Origin: Ophioceras dolichostomum
Lineage: Eukaryota; Ascomycota; Sordariomycetes; Magnaporthales; Ophioceraceae
Reading direction: 5' to 3'
NCBI GenBank assembly: GCA_003049485.1
Contig: PYST01000112.1
Location: 1 to 64,000 of the forward strand
DNA: 64,000 bases
This document shows, piece by piece, positions 1 to 10,700 of the stretch. Positions within the stretch are counted from its first letter, which is position 1; each line of letters starts with the position of its first letter. The notes beneath the pieces were generated by a model that saw only the letters and a program-made list of their open reading frames with translations, had not been told where the DNA came from and searched no databases. Made by a program: the position numbers and the translations under genes.

Positions 1-715
1 TCTCTATCGTGAAGCCTCTTGAAGTAGAAACTGACAGAGTAGACTAGGTACCTGTTCGTTAACGTGCCTTACATATCTTCATCTTCCACCTGGGCTCATA
101 CTAGATCAAGGATACTTCATGGGACCCCAATCCAGGGGCATGCTACACGGGATGCTCCCGGCTAGAATCTCACAACAAAACCCAAGCGCTCGCCTCTCAG
201 TAGGGCATGTGATGCTGTCTGTTTTGAGTTGTCTTCTCACACACTGTCCTTCATTTCCTACCATACAACATGGCGTGAAACTCAGACTAGCCTGTCATAT
301 AATACAATATGAGATACGACACCTTCTCCTACATTGCGGCTCAACCAACCATGTGCATGTGCTAAACATCACTGGCCAGACAACCTTGTCTTAGCCAAGA
401 CCACAGCTCGTTTTGACCTTACGACTTCTCACTTGACTTCCTTAAGGTGGGAAGAATAGCTCGGAGTCTTAGGTGAATGCTTCTCATGTCCGAGCCTAGA
501 CTCGTAGAAGATATAATGAGTGGCACATACAGCTAGTCTCCAGCAGGTCTCATTTGAGCGCCTGACTTTGGTATAAATACCGATGCAAGTCGGCTCCGCC
601 AAATCTTGGGACTTTGGCTTACTCAAAAACCCGACGACAACTCACACCACACAAACATCAAGATCACCAATCATCACCAATCCATCCCACCTACGCAGCC
701 CAAGAAACTATCGCG
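1..715. other. Intergenic; upstream region of the CVNH-like gene
   Basis: No open frame here shows family motifs or plausible exon structure. The last 150 bases look like a promoter and 5' leader: a TATA-like element lies at 572-579 and an A/C-rich leader runs up to the ATG at 716. A short palindrome-like CTAGGTACCT motif, repeated many times in this window, occurs near position 45. Confidence 0.5.
572..579 (+). promoter_or_regulatory. TATA box upstream of the CVNH-like gene
   Basis: TATAAATA lies about 140 bases before the ATG at 716. Similar TATA-to-ATG spacing is seen for the small Cys-rich gene at 53626 and the TANGO2-like gene at 61230, which supports a real core promoter. Confidence 0.45.
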
Positions 716-1420
716 ATGTTCGTTCTTCCCATCCTGAATCTCGTGCTTGCCCTTCTCGTGCGCTCTCTAGCCGCCGAGAGTGCCGGCACGCTCACCCCGT
801 ACTGCTCCTGGTGCAGACTCGGCGACGCCGACAATGTTGGAGATCCCATCTACCTCTGATGTGAGTGCCCTAACGACATTGGCGAGCGAGGAATCGCATT
901 CCTCGACCTGAACAAGTGCCTGGGCGTTCGGGCTGGTAATCTGTTCCCCAGGACAAGTAAGTGGCGCACGCCATTTCCCTCCCACGCCTGGTCCACCTTA
1001 AGCACATTAATATCGTGCCATTGCGCAAAGGATAACAGCGGAATGCGCTGCGGTCACTGGCTGGCGCGTCCATGCTGATGATATTCGACTCCTCCACCTT
1101 CTTCCTCCAGCGGCAACTTTGGCAAGTTCTGTCGCAACATCAGACTCACTGGTGGGGATCCTGCCACTGGCGACCTTGCCGACATCAGCGCAAACTGCCA
1201 AACGGGGTGCGGATCAGAATGGGCGCCCTTCGACGCTTCTTTCCCGCTGTGTAAGTGGCCGACCCAGTAGCATGATAGCCGAGTAGTCAAGGATGGTCTC
1301 AACTGACGATATTACAATGTAGACAAAGTTGTGTTCTGGCTGAACGGCCACCTGGGCTGTTTCGGGACGATAGGTGGGAGGCTTCCCGCCGCCGGGGGAC
1401 ACGGAAAACTGCGAGAGTGA
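716..1420 (+). pseudogene. Secreted CVNH-like (cyanovirin-N homology) lectin, interrupted by an in-frame TGA
   Basis: Three exons fit in phase: 716-960, 1111-1250 and 1323-1420, 161 codons including the stop. Residues 1-20 form a signal peptide. The rest shows two CVNH-type half-repeats: a Cys-rich strand followed by FLDLNKCLG, then NGNFGKFCRNIRL and a second part ending LNGHLGCFG. This resembles the fungal pattern in which a Cys-containing strand precedes an LDLN..C..N.(D/N)G segment. Codon 48 (857-859) is TGA, in the middle of the first half-repeat, so only a 47-residue product is expected unless the stop is read through or is a sequence error. The second intron has a strong GTAAGT donor. 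The first must use a weaker GTGGCG donor at 961 to keep phase, because the better GTAAGT at 957 gives the wrong frame. CVNH domains bind high-mannose glycans; the target here is unknown. I did not run a homology search. Confidence 0.55.
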
Positions 1421-2386
1421 CGAGAAAAGGGAGACGTGCTGTCCGTCAGGCTGTGGCGGAATTAACCGAACGGAATGGTATTAGCCTCCATAGGCGGATG
1501 GCCTCACATGGAGGCCTTGGGAACTCCGGCCGTAGGGACGGGTAGTCCCGGGTTCTTCGTATATAGTATATCTCTATCTGAAAGAGCATCATCGCCACTG
1601 ACCCGGCCTAAGCGGCCTCACAGAGCATAAATTCATCAATTCATCAATTCATCAATGATATTCGTGGGCCCCCGGGATTGATGACCATCTCCGAGCTGAG
1701 GCCATTGAAAAGCAGATTGAGCGCCAGGTTTTGCTCCCCTCGGATTCTTCCAGCTGGGAATTGGAACAGACCGGAGCCACGCATTTGATGGGATATTCGA
1801 TGGGATCTGGAGATCTGGACTGGTTGGCGGTGATAAGGCTGTGCACCAAAAATAGCATGGTAAATACACCCTCCCACTTCCCTGTACATAAATTCCCCCA
1901 TTGCGCATCACGGCAGATGGGCGATACCCGGTTTTCCCATGCGGGACCCACGTCCGGATCCAGGCCATACGAGCCCGAACACCCGATCCTTGTATTCTCC
2001 TGCCTGTCCACGATGGGATTTGGGATGGGCTTGGATGGTGGGTATGACATGCATGCTGGCATCCCCAGGTCACACTCACCCTCAACTCCTCTGGAGAACT
2101 AAGTCATCAACGACTCGACGTGATTCAAATACGAGGGCGGCGCTCCCGCCGGTTCCTCTCAATCATAGAGCCTCTTTCTTTTTGGACATCCATTCTCTCA
2201 CCTCTTCTTCTCCCTGTTCACTCAGGGGCTGCCGCTCGCTTCATGTTTTGTATTTCTTTGCTACCTCTAGGGTCTGCTTGGTTCAAGTGGTTCTACCTAT
2301 GGTATTCTATGATCTTCATACTCGTGAATATTCACACATACGTACTACATACATCCTCCTTGACTACATATTAGCTACAGAGCACC
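1421..2386. other. Intergenic; no supported gene
   Basis: Several overlapping short frames exist on both strands between 1636 and 2523 but none has motifs, and they overlap one another, as shadows in GC-rich DNA do. A short ATTCATCA tandem run occurs near 1629-1656. The final 200 bases are pyrimidine-rich and AT-richer, consistent with a 5' leader for the GH17 gene. Confidence 0.5.
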
Positions 2387-3413
2387 ATGCGTTTTACTTC
2401 TGCGCTCGCGGGCCTGGCGGTGGTTGCCGGGACTGCCAGCGCCGCCATTCCGGGGTTCAACTATGGCGCCTTTTTCCTGAACCAGGCGGCCAAGGTCCAG
2501 ACCGACTTCGAGTACGAGTTTGACCGGGCGAAGAGCTTACCCGGGACCAGTGGGTGGAACAGTGCCCGTCTATACACCATGGGTGGGTACTGCTGCAAAT
2601 CGAAGTGATGATCATCAATGATTGAAAGTGAGACTCCTGACTCGGCATCATCATCAACCTACCTCAAAACGACACATCAGTCAAGTGGGGTACCACCAAC
2701 GACGTGATCCAGGCCGCCATCGCGACCCAGACGACGCTGCTCCAAGGCTTGTGGGTCTCCGCCGGCCCGCAGGCGATCGAGAACGAGTTGGCGGCCCTCC
2801 AAAGGCTATCGACACGTACGGCGACGCCTTCACTCGCCTCGTGGTCGGCATCTCCGTCGGGTCCGAGGACTTGTACCGCCACGCCAACAGCCAGGACGGC
2901 GTCAACGCCTCGACCCTGATCGGCTACATCGCCCGCGTGCGCGCCCTCATCGCCGGCACGGCGCTGGCGTCCGTCCCCGTCGGCCACGTGGACACGTACA
3001 ACGCCTTCCTCGCCGGCGCCAACTCGGCCGTCGTGTCCGCCATCGACTTCGTCGGCTTCGACGGCTACCCTTACTGGGAGCGGGCGCTGCCCAACAGCAT
3101 CGGCGACGCGCACGCGCGGTTCTACGACGGCTTGAACAAGACCGTCGCCCCCGCCGGGGGCAAGCACGTGTGGGTCACCGAGACCGGGTGGCCCGTCTCG
3201 GGGGACACGGTCGGCCTCGCCGTGGCCAGCGCCGAGAACGCCCGCGCCTACTGGCAGGACGTCGCCTGCTCGCTCGTCGCCGCCGGCGTCAACGTGTGGT
3301 GGTACGTCCTGCAGGAGTCGCAGTGGGGCCAGGCCGCTCCCGACTTCGGCATCTTCCCTGCTGGCGATCTGATGGTCGTTTCGCCGTATTATGATCGGAC
3401 ATGCGTAAGTTGA
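2387..3413 (+). pseudogene. GH17 glucan endo-1,3-beta-glucosidase-like secreted enzyme, with a frameshift
   Basis: Exon 1 (2387-2582) encodes a signal peptide (residues 1-19) and the start of a GH17 barrel (IPGFNYGAFF, ending NSARLYTM). An intron (2583-2680, GTGGGT...CAG) joins in phase to exon 2 (VKWGTTNDVIQ). Both catalytic regions are visible: SVGSEDLYR near residue 127 (acid/base) and VWVTETGWP near residue 232 (nucleophile). GH17 enzymes of this kind hydrolyse or transfer beta-1,3-glucan in the fungal wall or an opponent's wall. The reading frame changes at about 2800-2802: a run of three A's where four would keep the frame (LAALQ then KAIDTYGDAF). The total of about 310 residues is normal for the secreted Bgl2/Scw-type subgroup. 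The end could be the TGA at 3411-3413, or a GTAAGT donor at 3405 may lead to another stop. It could be a functional gene with a one-base sequence error. Confidence 0.7.
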
Positions 3414-3792
3414 AGTTACTGGCTTCGAAGTCCCAGCGATAGATAGCCTCCTGTTTCGAATTGCTAATAGATTAACCTGTTATTTGCCGAGCAGTAGTAG
3501 GTATAATTCGTAGAGCTTGCAGAGTAATAGAATCGTGAATGCGAGGCGTTAGATACCCCTGAAACTCCGCATTTGACTCCTGGTGACGATGTACACTAGC
3601 TGGAAACGCTTCTGCTGTGTTGAGCGTCTCCCAACTTACCGATAAACTCATTGGTAGAGTCAGGTCAGTTGTTCAAGGAGTCAAGCGTCGGATAAATGTA
3701 CATGCTCTATGATTAGTAGTAGTACACTTAGGTACCTAGGATTCTATCTGAACTGACTTCAAGACACAAAGAAATTTCTATAAGTTCATATT
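3414..3792. other. Intergenic between convergent genes
   Basis: AT-richer spacer between the GH17 gene and the oppositely oriented MFS gene. It should hold both 3' ends. A TAGGTACCTAGG motif lies at 3731-3742. I see no coding sequence. Confidence 0.55.
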
Positions 3793-5640
3793 TCAGCCCT
3801 GCACCTCGCCCCTCGGCTCAGGGGTAACATGATAGTTGTTGCCATGGCCGACCCTCACGATATCATCATCACTCCCAAATCCACCACCCATCCCGCTCGA
3901 AATCGCGATGCCGCCCTGCCGAGTCTTCTCACGGTACTCCACCACACCCCCCGAGGCGTCCCCATGCCCACGCACGATATCGCCATCGAGATTCTCCTCA
4001 TACAACATGTCCGGGTTGAGGGCCCACGACCCGCGCGGCACGAACGTGGCGGCGAGCACGATGGCAGACAGCAGCGTGAACTGCACACCGCTGACGTTGC
4101 GGATCGCCTCGTAGATGTTGCCGCCGCCTTTCTCGCCGCCCGTGCGGTTGAACTCGTCGTCGATGTACGACCCCAGCACGGGGCTCATGACGGCCACGAG
4201 CACGATGTACGTGCAGTACAGGAACGCCATGACCGCGCCCAGTGCCGACACGTTGCGCGTGCTGCCCTCCACGCGCGCCAGGCTGGCCTGTATGTACGCC
4301 GCGAGCGACACGTCCCCCGCGGCCCAGCCGTAGCTGACGGGGATGAGCGTGGCGGCGGCTACCCACGCCTGCCCCACGTCGCGGGGAAGGGGCCGCCAGT
4401 AGGGGAGGTACCAGACGATGAGCAGCATTAAAGCGTCGATGCGCAGCCAGGGGATGGGCGTCGTGACGACGTTGGTGAAGAGGAACACGCTCAGCGCGCC
4501 GAGCAGCTCGCCCAGGTTTGAGCCGCCCACCATGATCTGCGACCAGGCCGACTCGCCCAGGTAGCGCTTCGCCACGGCGGGCGCGATGGTGTTCTCGAGG
4601 AAGCGGTGGCCGTACAGGGCCAAGGAGTAGCCGGGAAGGAGCCAGATGAACTTGCGGCGCGTGAAGATGATGCGGCCGCCGGTGAGGACGGACTCGAAGA
4701 AGAGGACGAAGCTGGTGTAGACGGCGTGGAGGGCGCGGATGAGGATGTTGGACGTGGGGCCCTTCGTTGTCGTCAAGTTGTGGTTGTGGCTGCTGTTTGT
4801 TGTTGTTGCTGCTGCTGCTGCTGCTGCTGGGTTGGCGTCCAGCTCCGCGATGGCCCCCGCCTGGGATGACGGTGGGCGTCGTTCGACCTCGTCGCCGGAG
4901 TAGTCGACATCGCGGATGAAATACCACACCACCGCCGCGAAGGCGAAGCAGATGGGTGTGATGAGGAAGGCCATGTTGTTGCCGAAGCGCGGGATCAGCA
5001 CGAGGCCCGTGGTGAAGGCGCCGGCCGTGCCGGTGGTCTCGTAGAAGATGTGGACGAGCGAGTCCATCTTGCGCAGTTTCTGCACGTCGCCGCCGACGAT
5101 GTCGCGGGGGATGATGCGGCGGATCAGCTCGACCATACCGTAGACCACGCCGCAGACGCAGTACACGGGGATCATGCCGTCCGTGTTGTAGCGGCCGTAG
5201 TACGAGTAGTCGTCGTCCGGGTGCGTGCTGCCGTCGCCGCGGTACGCCTCGGGCATGAACGTCCCGCCCGTGGCCGCGTCGACGATCAGGAGCAGCGCGC
5301 TGAAGATGCCGAAGACGAGGATGGCGACCGAGAGGATGTTCTTGGTCTTGTACCGCCGGATCAGGGGCGCGATCGCGATGGAGCCCACGCACTGGAACGC
5401 CTGGTTGAGGCCCGTCAGGAGGCCGACCTTGAAGAAGGTCTCGGGCTTGGTGCCCCTGAGCCTCGCGTCGTAGTCGTACCTGTTGGTCGCCAGCGCCGTG
5501 ACGGATCCGATGAAGGCCTCGAGTCCGAACTTGTAGATCATGATGCCTGCGATGTAAATAGTGACGTTGCGCCTCTCGCTGGGGGAGAAGGCCGTGAAGC
5601 CTGCTATGAAGTTAGACCGGACATTGCGGAGGAACTCCAT
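3793..5640 (-). CDS. Major facilitator superfamily (MFS) membrane transporter, substrate unknown
   Basis: Single-exon protein of 615 residues. It has many hydrophobic helices separated by short charged loops: about five or six in residues 25-250, then a long hydrophilic loop, then about six more. The middle loop (around 265-295) is rich in Ala, Thr and Asn, encoded by a GCT/GTT-type trinucleotide run at 4797-4830, and looks disordered. After the first helices the charged stretch LIRRYKTKN sits where MFS proteins have their conserved loop 2-3 basic motif. This matches a fungal MFS group with an extended central loop; no classical drug/H+ antiporter or sugar-porter signature is obvious, so the substrate cannot be assigned. 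The tail of about 70 residues is Gly/Asp-rich and cytosolic-looking. The ATG at 5640 gives a short basic N-terminus before the first helix. It appears intact. Confidence 0.85.
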   Translation of the reverse strand: MEFLRNVRSNFIAGFTAFSPSERRNVTIYIAGIMIYKFGLEAFIGSVTALATNRYDYDARLRGTKPETFFKVGLLTGLNQAFQCVGSIAIAPLIRRYKTKNILSVAILVFGIFSALLLIVDAATGGTFMPEAYRGDGSTHPDDDYSYYGRYNTDGMIPVYCVCGVVYGMVELIRRIIPRDIVGGDVQKLRKMDSLVHIFYETTGTAGAFTTGLVLIPRFGNNMAFLITPICFAFAAVVWYFIRDVDYSGDEVERRPPSSQAGAIAELDANPAAAAAAATTTNSSHNHNLTTTKGPTSNILIRALHAVYTSFVLFFESVLTGGRIIFTRRKFIWLLPGYSLALYGHRFLENTIAPAVAKRYLGESAWSQIMVGGSNLGELLGALSVFLFTNVVTTPIPWLRIDALMLLIVWYLPYWRPLPRDVGQAWVAAATLIPVSYGWAAGDVSLAAYIQASLARVEGSTRNVSALGAVMAFLYCTYIVLVAVMSPVLGSYIDDEFNRTGGEKGGGNIYEAIRNVSGVQFTLLSAIVLAATFVPRGSWALNPDMLYEENLDGDIVRGHGDASGGVVEYREKTRQGGIAISSGMGGGFGSDDDIVRVGHGNNYHVTPEPRGEVQG

Positions 5641-7717
5641 GGCTACCTAGGTACCTAGGTAGGCAGCTAGCCCGTCCGCTGGGTGATGGCAACAACAGGG
5701 GTGCGAGTGATGATTATGGAATGGGAGGGGAAATGCTTGAGGGCAACGCTGCCCTATGAAAGGCGAGTTATGGGCTCATGGTTCAAGCCAATACATTCCT
5801 GGGGTGCAGCGAGTGCATCTTAAATATGAGAGAATCACAGCGACAGTCACATCACATCTCGGCCTACCTCACTGCCTTACCTGTCCGTATGTGGATAAAT
5901 GCGGCGACGCCAGCCAAGATGGCAGTGCAGCCCGTACGGGACGGGCGCGTGCGAGCTTTGTACCTAGCTAGACAGGCAAGGCCAGGGCCGTGGGTTGGTT
6001 GTGCCTAGGTAGGTCGGTATCGTACATATACGGCTCGAATACCGCCCCCTCCTCTCTGGGCTCTGGAAATTTCGTCGTCCAACCATCTCTGCATGTGACT
6101 GTCCTCTCCACGGCGCAAGAGATTCCGTCGTAGTACGAAGCACGGTGGAGGCAATAGGCAGCTCGCCAACGCGTTGGTAGGCAGTCATGCCACTTCGGCA
6201 GAGGAGAACTTTAGAGACGGGATGGATGAGCAGTAGGAACAGACGGCAGAACGGAAGGCGAACCGCCAATACTGACCGATGCGTCAGAGAAGAGGAGTTC
6301 AGGAGGGAAGCCGTCGGTGTCCAACGTGGCGTGCTTGGAGGGGAAAACCGATGAAAGTTGGGTACTGGACATAGGAGAGGACGCTAAGGGAAAAGCTTCC
6401 TTGTGCATCATTCTATCTAGGATTCTGGAACTGCCCCCCTTTCGACCGGATGCTTGACCGAGTGGAGATGGCGCAAGTGTTGGCAGTGACCGAGGATGGA
6501 TCTGAGAGAGAGAGGGAGAGAGAATGCGTGTGAGAGAGGCTGTTGTGGGTGTGGCTCAAAGACGTTAGACGGCAGGAACTGCCTAAGAGTTACGTTGAAG
6601 AACCGGTGGAGCAGTGGGAGTGAATTCTGCGAACGGCCGGTAGCGACCGAGAGGCTGAAGCTCCCACAGTAGCGTCGTTCATAGACCCGGACGTGACAAG
6701 AACGATTCGAGTGGCGTCTTCAAATCTGGGGAAAGCTTCCTAGGGGTGGTGCGCTAGGGCAAGGCATCCCTCACAGGAGTCAGAAGGCCTGGCGATGTGG
6801 CGCAAGCAATACCATGTGTGCCTCTAACTAATAAAATATATCTAAAAGAAGGAGGCGTTGGCTGTCGAAATCGATCTTGGCATCGCAGTTCGTCGAAGTC
6901 GGAAAGTGCCAAGCCCTACGCCCCTGAACGCAGATTTGACCAATAGGATCGCTGAATTCTCCCACGTTGTGCCTGGGATTCGACATCGTTCATCCAAGCC
7001 TTCACAGACGCTCTTCAGCGCCTCGGCCAGCTGAACTGAATTGATGCGAGTTGCAGTAGCTGGGAATGTTTACCGAGATGGATTTTTCTATTTCTGCGGA
7101 ATATTGTAGGGTGAAGACTCCCATTTTTGGTCTTTACAGCGATGGATTCCGTTTGCTTTACCGCTGCCGGCTGGTGGCATGTTCTGTTTATGCGTGAAGT
7201 TCCAATATCCAGTCTAAATACGAAAGTGTGACAAGAAAGCGACCGTTGATGGGGTGGGTGCCTGGGAATGCATGTCTCGAGGTAAGTCGTCCGGGTCATC
7301 TCCTTGTGAGAATCATGTAATCATGTTGGTTCCCTCCCGCAACTCATCCCTCCCCGACAGCTTGTCTGCTTTGGGGCTCGCCGACCCAGTTGATATCTCC
7401 CTCTGGCAGCTCCGAGTATCTTTGGGACTTCTTAGCTGCCAGGAGGAGGCTTGGCCAGCCAGCCTGAAATGATGAACACTGCGAGTGCACAAACTTCTGT
7501 TAGCATTATCCTTTCACCTCGAAGATTATGTTAGGGAGGCAGGGCAGAAAGACTTACAGACAACTTGGAGTGCTGGAATGAGCCCCCTTGCGAACTGTAC
7601 GTCAGGAGGACACCACCTGAGGCGACGTCAGTTAGTACAAGCAATCAATTTTCAGCCCCGAATCATCAACCATCAATCATCATTCATCACGATTCAGGAG
7701 CCGGGTCGAAAATAAAC
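5641..7717. other. 2.1-kb intergenic region, no supported gene
   Basis: It begins with a dense cluster of CCTAGGTACCTAGGTAGG-type motifs (5644-5663) next to the MFS start codon. Short frames on both strands lack motifs, start context and intron logic. A GA-rich tract (GAGAGAGAGAGGGAGAGAGA, 6502-6521) is the only simple repeat. The region separates the MFS promoter from the 3' end of the large membrane-protein gene, so long UTRs or a non-coding transcript are possible but not shown. Confidence 0.45.
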
Positions 7718-10700
7718 TCACCTCCCCTCTGCCATCTCCCAGAGCCCCGACCACCAGCACCAGTGTGCGATGAAATGAATCCCCAGCAAAACAGCAAGCG
7801 CAAACAGGAACTTATTCGCCGAGACGGGCAGCCTTCCCTCTTTCTCCAAATTCTTCGCCTGAACCAGAAGCCGTTCGAACTGGGGCCGGTCGGGCCAGAT
7901 TCGGCTGGCGGAGCCGTCCGCGAGGTCGGCCAGGACCTTATCCGACCAGGTGAAGAGCCGAATAATGAGAGGCATTATCAGCCGCGATCCGAGGACGCGG
8001 ACCCTCAGCTTGGCTCGTTCTTTCGGAGGTGTTTGTGCTAGTATCGCACCGTCGTCCGCTACAACGGTGGCGCTACTACCTAAGAATCCAGTCGCGTTGT
8101 GGTGGTGCCTTTTGATGAGCCGGCGTCGAGGCCTGGAGGCTGGTGGTCGGAGGCAGCTGTCGTGGAGGACTTCGATCGAGGGGGCGAAGGCACGTCCACC
8201 GTGACAGAAGGGACACGTCTGGCTCCCGCAGCACTGGTGCATGTGTCGCTGCTGGGCGGAATACAATCCGTCCCGGGCAAGGTCACGGCAGATGACGACG
8301 TTGCGCACCGGTCTGTTCCTCGGCCTGTGCGGGCAGTCTACGTGGAGGATGCCCCATCTTGGTGCAGTGAACATGCTGTGGCAGACCCAACAGGCAGGGT
8401 CACGGCAGCATGTTGTCATGTGCCAAGATCGCGGTGTCGGCTGCTGCCCTGGTTCTTGGCCTGGAGGCAGGATTGAGGCGTTGTGAGGGTTGTTGATGCA
8501 TTGGGTGCAGTCGATGTGCATGATGTCGAGCGAGGACTCGGTTGGGTTCTCGTGGCAGGTCATGCACATGCTGGACTGGTAGCAGATCCGGGCACGCACC
8601 GAGGCGTCCCAGGCCAGTGCGGTTTTACTTCCGTTAAGGTACCAGGCACAGCCGCTTGCAGTTAGAGTCGACCCTTCTCTGATACCTATCCCTCCTTCGT
8701 TCCAGTACACCATGGCATGGAATCGGGAACATTGGGTTCCAAATATTCCCCCTGTGTCGGGCGCGTCCTTCTCGGGGCTGTAGAACTCAACGGGCAGGCC
8801 ATGCTGCACGCTTGTCTCTCTGCCCTTTCCCTTTGCCGTCCCCACATCAGGTCTGTTAGTTGGCATCCAGGAACCCCGGGCAGGAAAAGGCGGTCGAGTG
8901 TTTCCAGTGACAAACGGCTGAGTTGTGGGTAAGGTGGAGGTTGACGAGACAGAGAACGCGGGAGTTTCGCTCCTTTGCGCCTCTGATAATACAGCTGGCC
9001 GTGTTGACGGGCCGGCCTCGTCCCCATCCGGGTCGGGCGTGGCGGTTGCTGTCGAATAGGCATCTCGATATGAGCTCAAGCCGATGAAAGACACCGACCT
9101 TCCCTGGGACGACGGCCCAGGCGTCCCAAGAGAGTCTGACCTCTCAGAGCCGTAGTATTTCTCCTCGAGCTCATCCCGCACACCTCCGGCGACCACTTCG
9201 ACCATACTCGCTCCAAGGACTTTGGCGGCATCGAACAGGCGTGGCCTCTGACCCGACCCTTGCTGTGCGTGATGACGCGGGCTCTTCTCGGCTTTAGTGA
9301 AGTATCCTACGATGGCGGCCGCCTGTCCCTGCCATCCGTGTGCCCTCCGGTCCACAGCCGCGAAAAGAGGGTCGCCTGGTTGGTGCTCCCTCTGAAGGCG
9401 GTCCTGGTAGTATTTGATGAGCTTCGGGAAAAGGTCGTTGAGCTTGAGAACCCTCTGGATCCACATGGCAAATCGGGAGCGGTGCAGGTGGATGAATGCC
9501 GCCATAAGGAGCAATGAGACGGCTGGCAGCCAGAAGATGCACCAGACCATGGCGCCGGCATACGTGCGCGCCACTGCGCCGCCGCCGACGTACTCCCTGA
9601 CCGAGCCGTCGGCGTAGATGCCCCTCTTAACACCCATGTGGACGGTCAGGCCGATGGCGGCGGCAGCGACGGACCGAGTAACAAAGTCCGTGAGCGCCGC
9701 GATGAGCGCCCAGTTGGACAGCAGCTGACGCGCCCGGCTTGCGCAAAGCCCTATTCGCGTTTTGGTGCTCATCGGGTGGCCTTCGTTTTCCTCTTCGTCT
9801 CCGATCCTGTTCAGAATGCTGTATTTCCGTCTTCGCGGTCCCATGAAACGCTCAACCCGTTCTCCCCAACCCACGATGATGTCGATGACGCCATCGCGGC
9901 TGGCGAGGAGTGCAATCAGCGACTGGTAGCCTGCGAAGCTCGGCTCCGCGCAAAGGAGCAGCCAGATCCAGGGCACGTCTGACCAGGGAATTTCGTCGCC
10001 TGTCAGCCGCTTCCATAGCACAACAGTGAGAAAGCGCAACAGCAAGTCCAGAAATCCCATCAAAAGCCCGCTGAAGAACGCCCGCGAACCGGTGTGCACT
10101 TTCTTGTAAGCCCGGCCGAGCCCGAACAGGACGAGACAGAAGGTCGGCATCACAGTGAGTGAAGACGCAAAGGCTGTCGCGTTCCCGATGGCCGTGCCGC
10201 GTAGGGTGTCCCCAGACGTGGGACACATGCCGCTGGTGTCATTTCTTGCCGCCGCCGCTGCGGCCCTTTCCATGAGGATTGTTCCGTTATAGGGCATCCG
10301 GAACTCGAGCCAGTCCTTCATTGCCAGCCGGGCTGTGGCCCGGAAGCGTTTCAGCCATCCTTCAGGACCGGCGGCGCACAACTCCTCGAAGAACCACCTG
10401 TCCAAGGGTGGGGCCTGTCCCAGTGGCGACAGGCAGCACTGGCCCCGGGTGGTGAAGAAGGTTTGGTTGCGATCTACATCGGGATCGCACATCTTTGTGG
10501 CGTTGATGACGGGCCATCCGGTGTTCCAGCACGCTCTGTGGGATGGGCACTTGTTGCACGGGTAGTCGCCGCCAGGGACATTGCCACCCTGTAACGCATC
10601 GCGGAAGAGCCCGTAGAAATGTTTCGCGCAGGGTGCGTCTGCCGGGCAGGTTGCTGTGATGGAGTCGATGACACTGTTTCCGCATCCCTGGCGCGTGAAG

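Noticed and set aside
857..859. TGA as a selenocysteine codon
   Set aside because: Most filamentous fungi lack Sec machinery, the CVNH family does not use it, and no SECIS-like hairpin was seen; a nonsense change is simpler.
3998..5392. 464-codon open frame overlapping the MFS gene in another frame of the same strand
   Set aside because: Arg/His/Pro-rich shadow frame without domains; the MFS reading explains the region.
8640..8700. Possible 31- or 56-base intron in the large membrane-protein gene
   Set aside because: The donor and a CTAAC-like site exist, but both lengths would break the reading frame and 31 bases is too short for a fungal intron.
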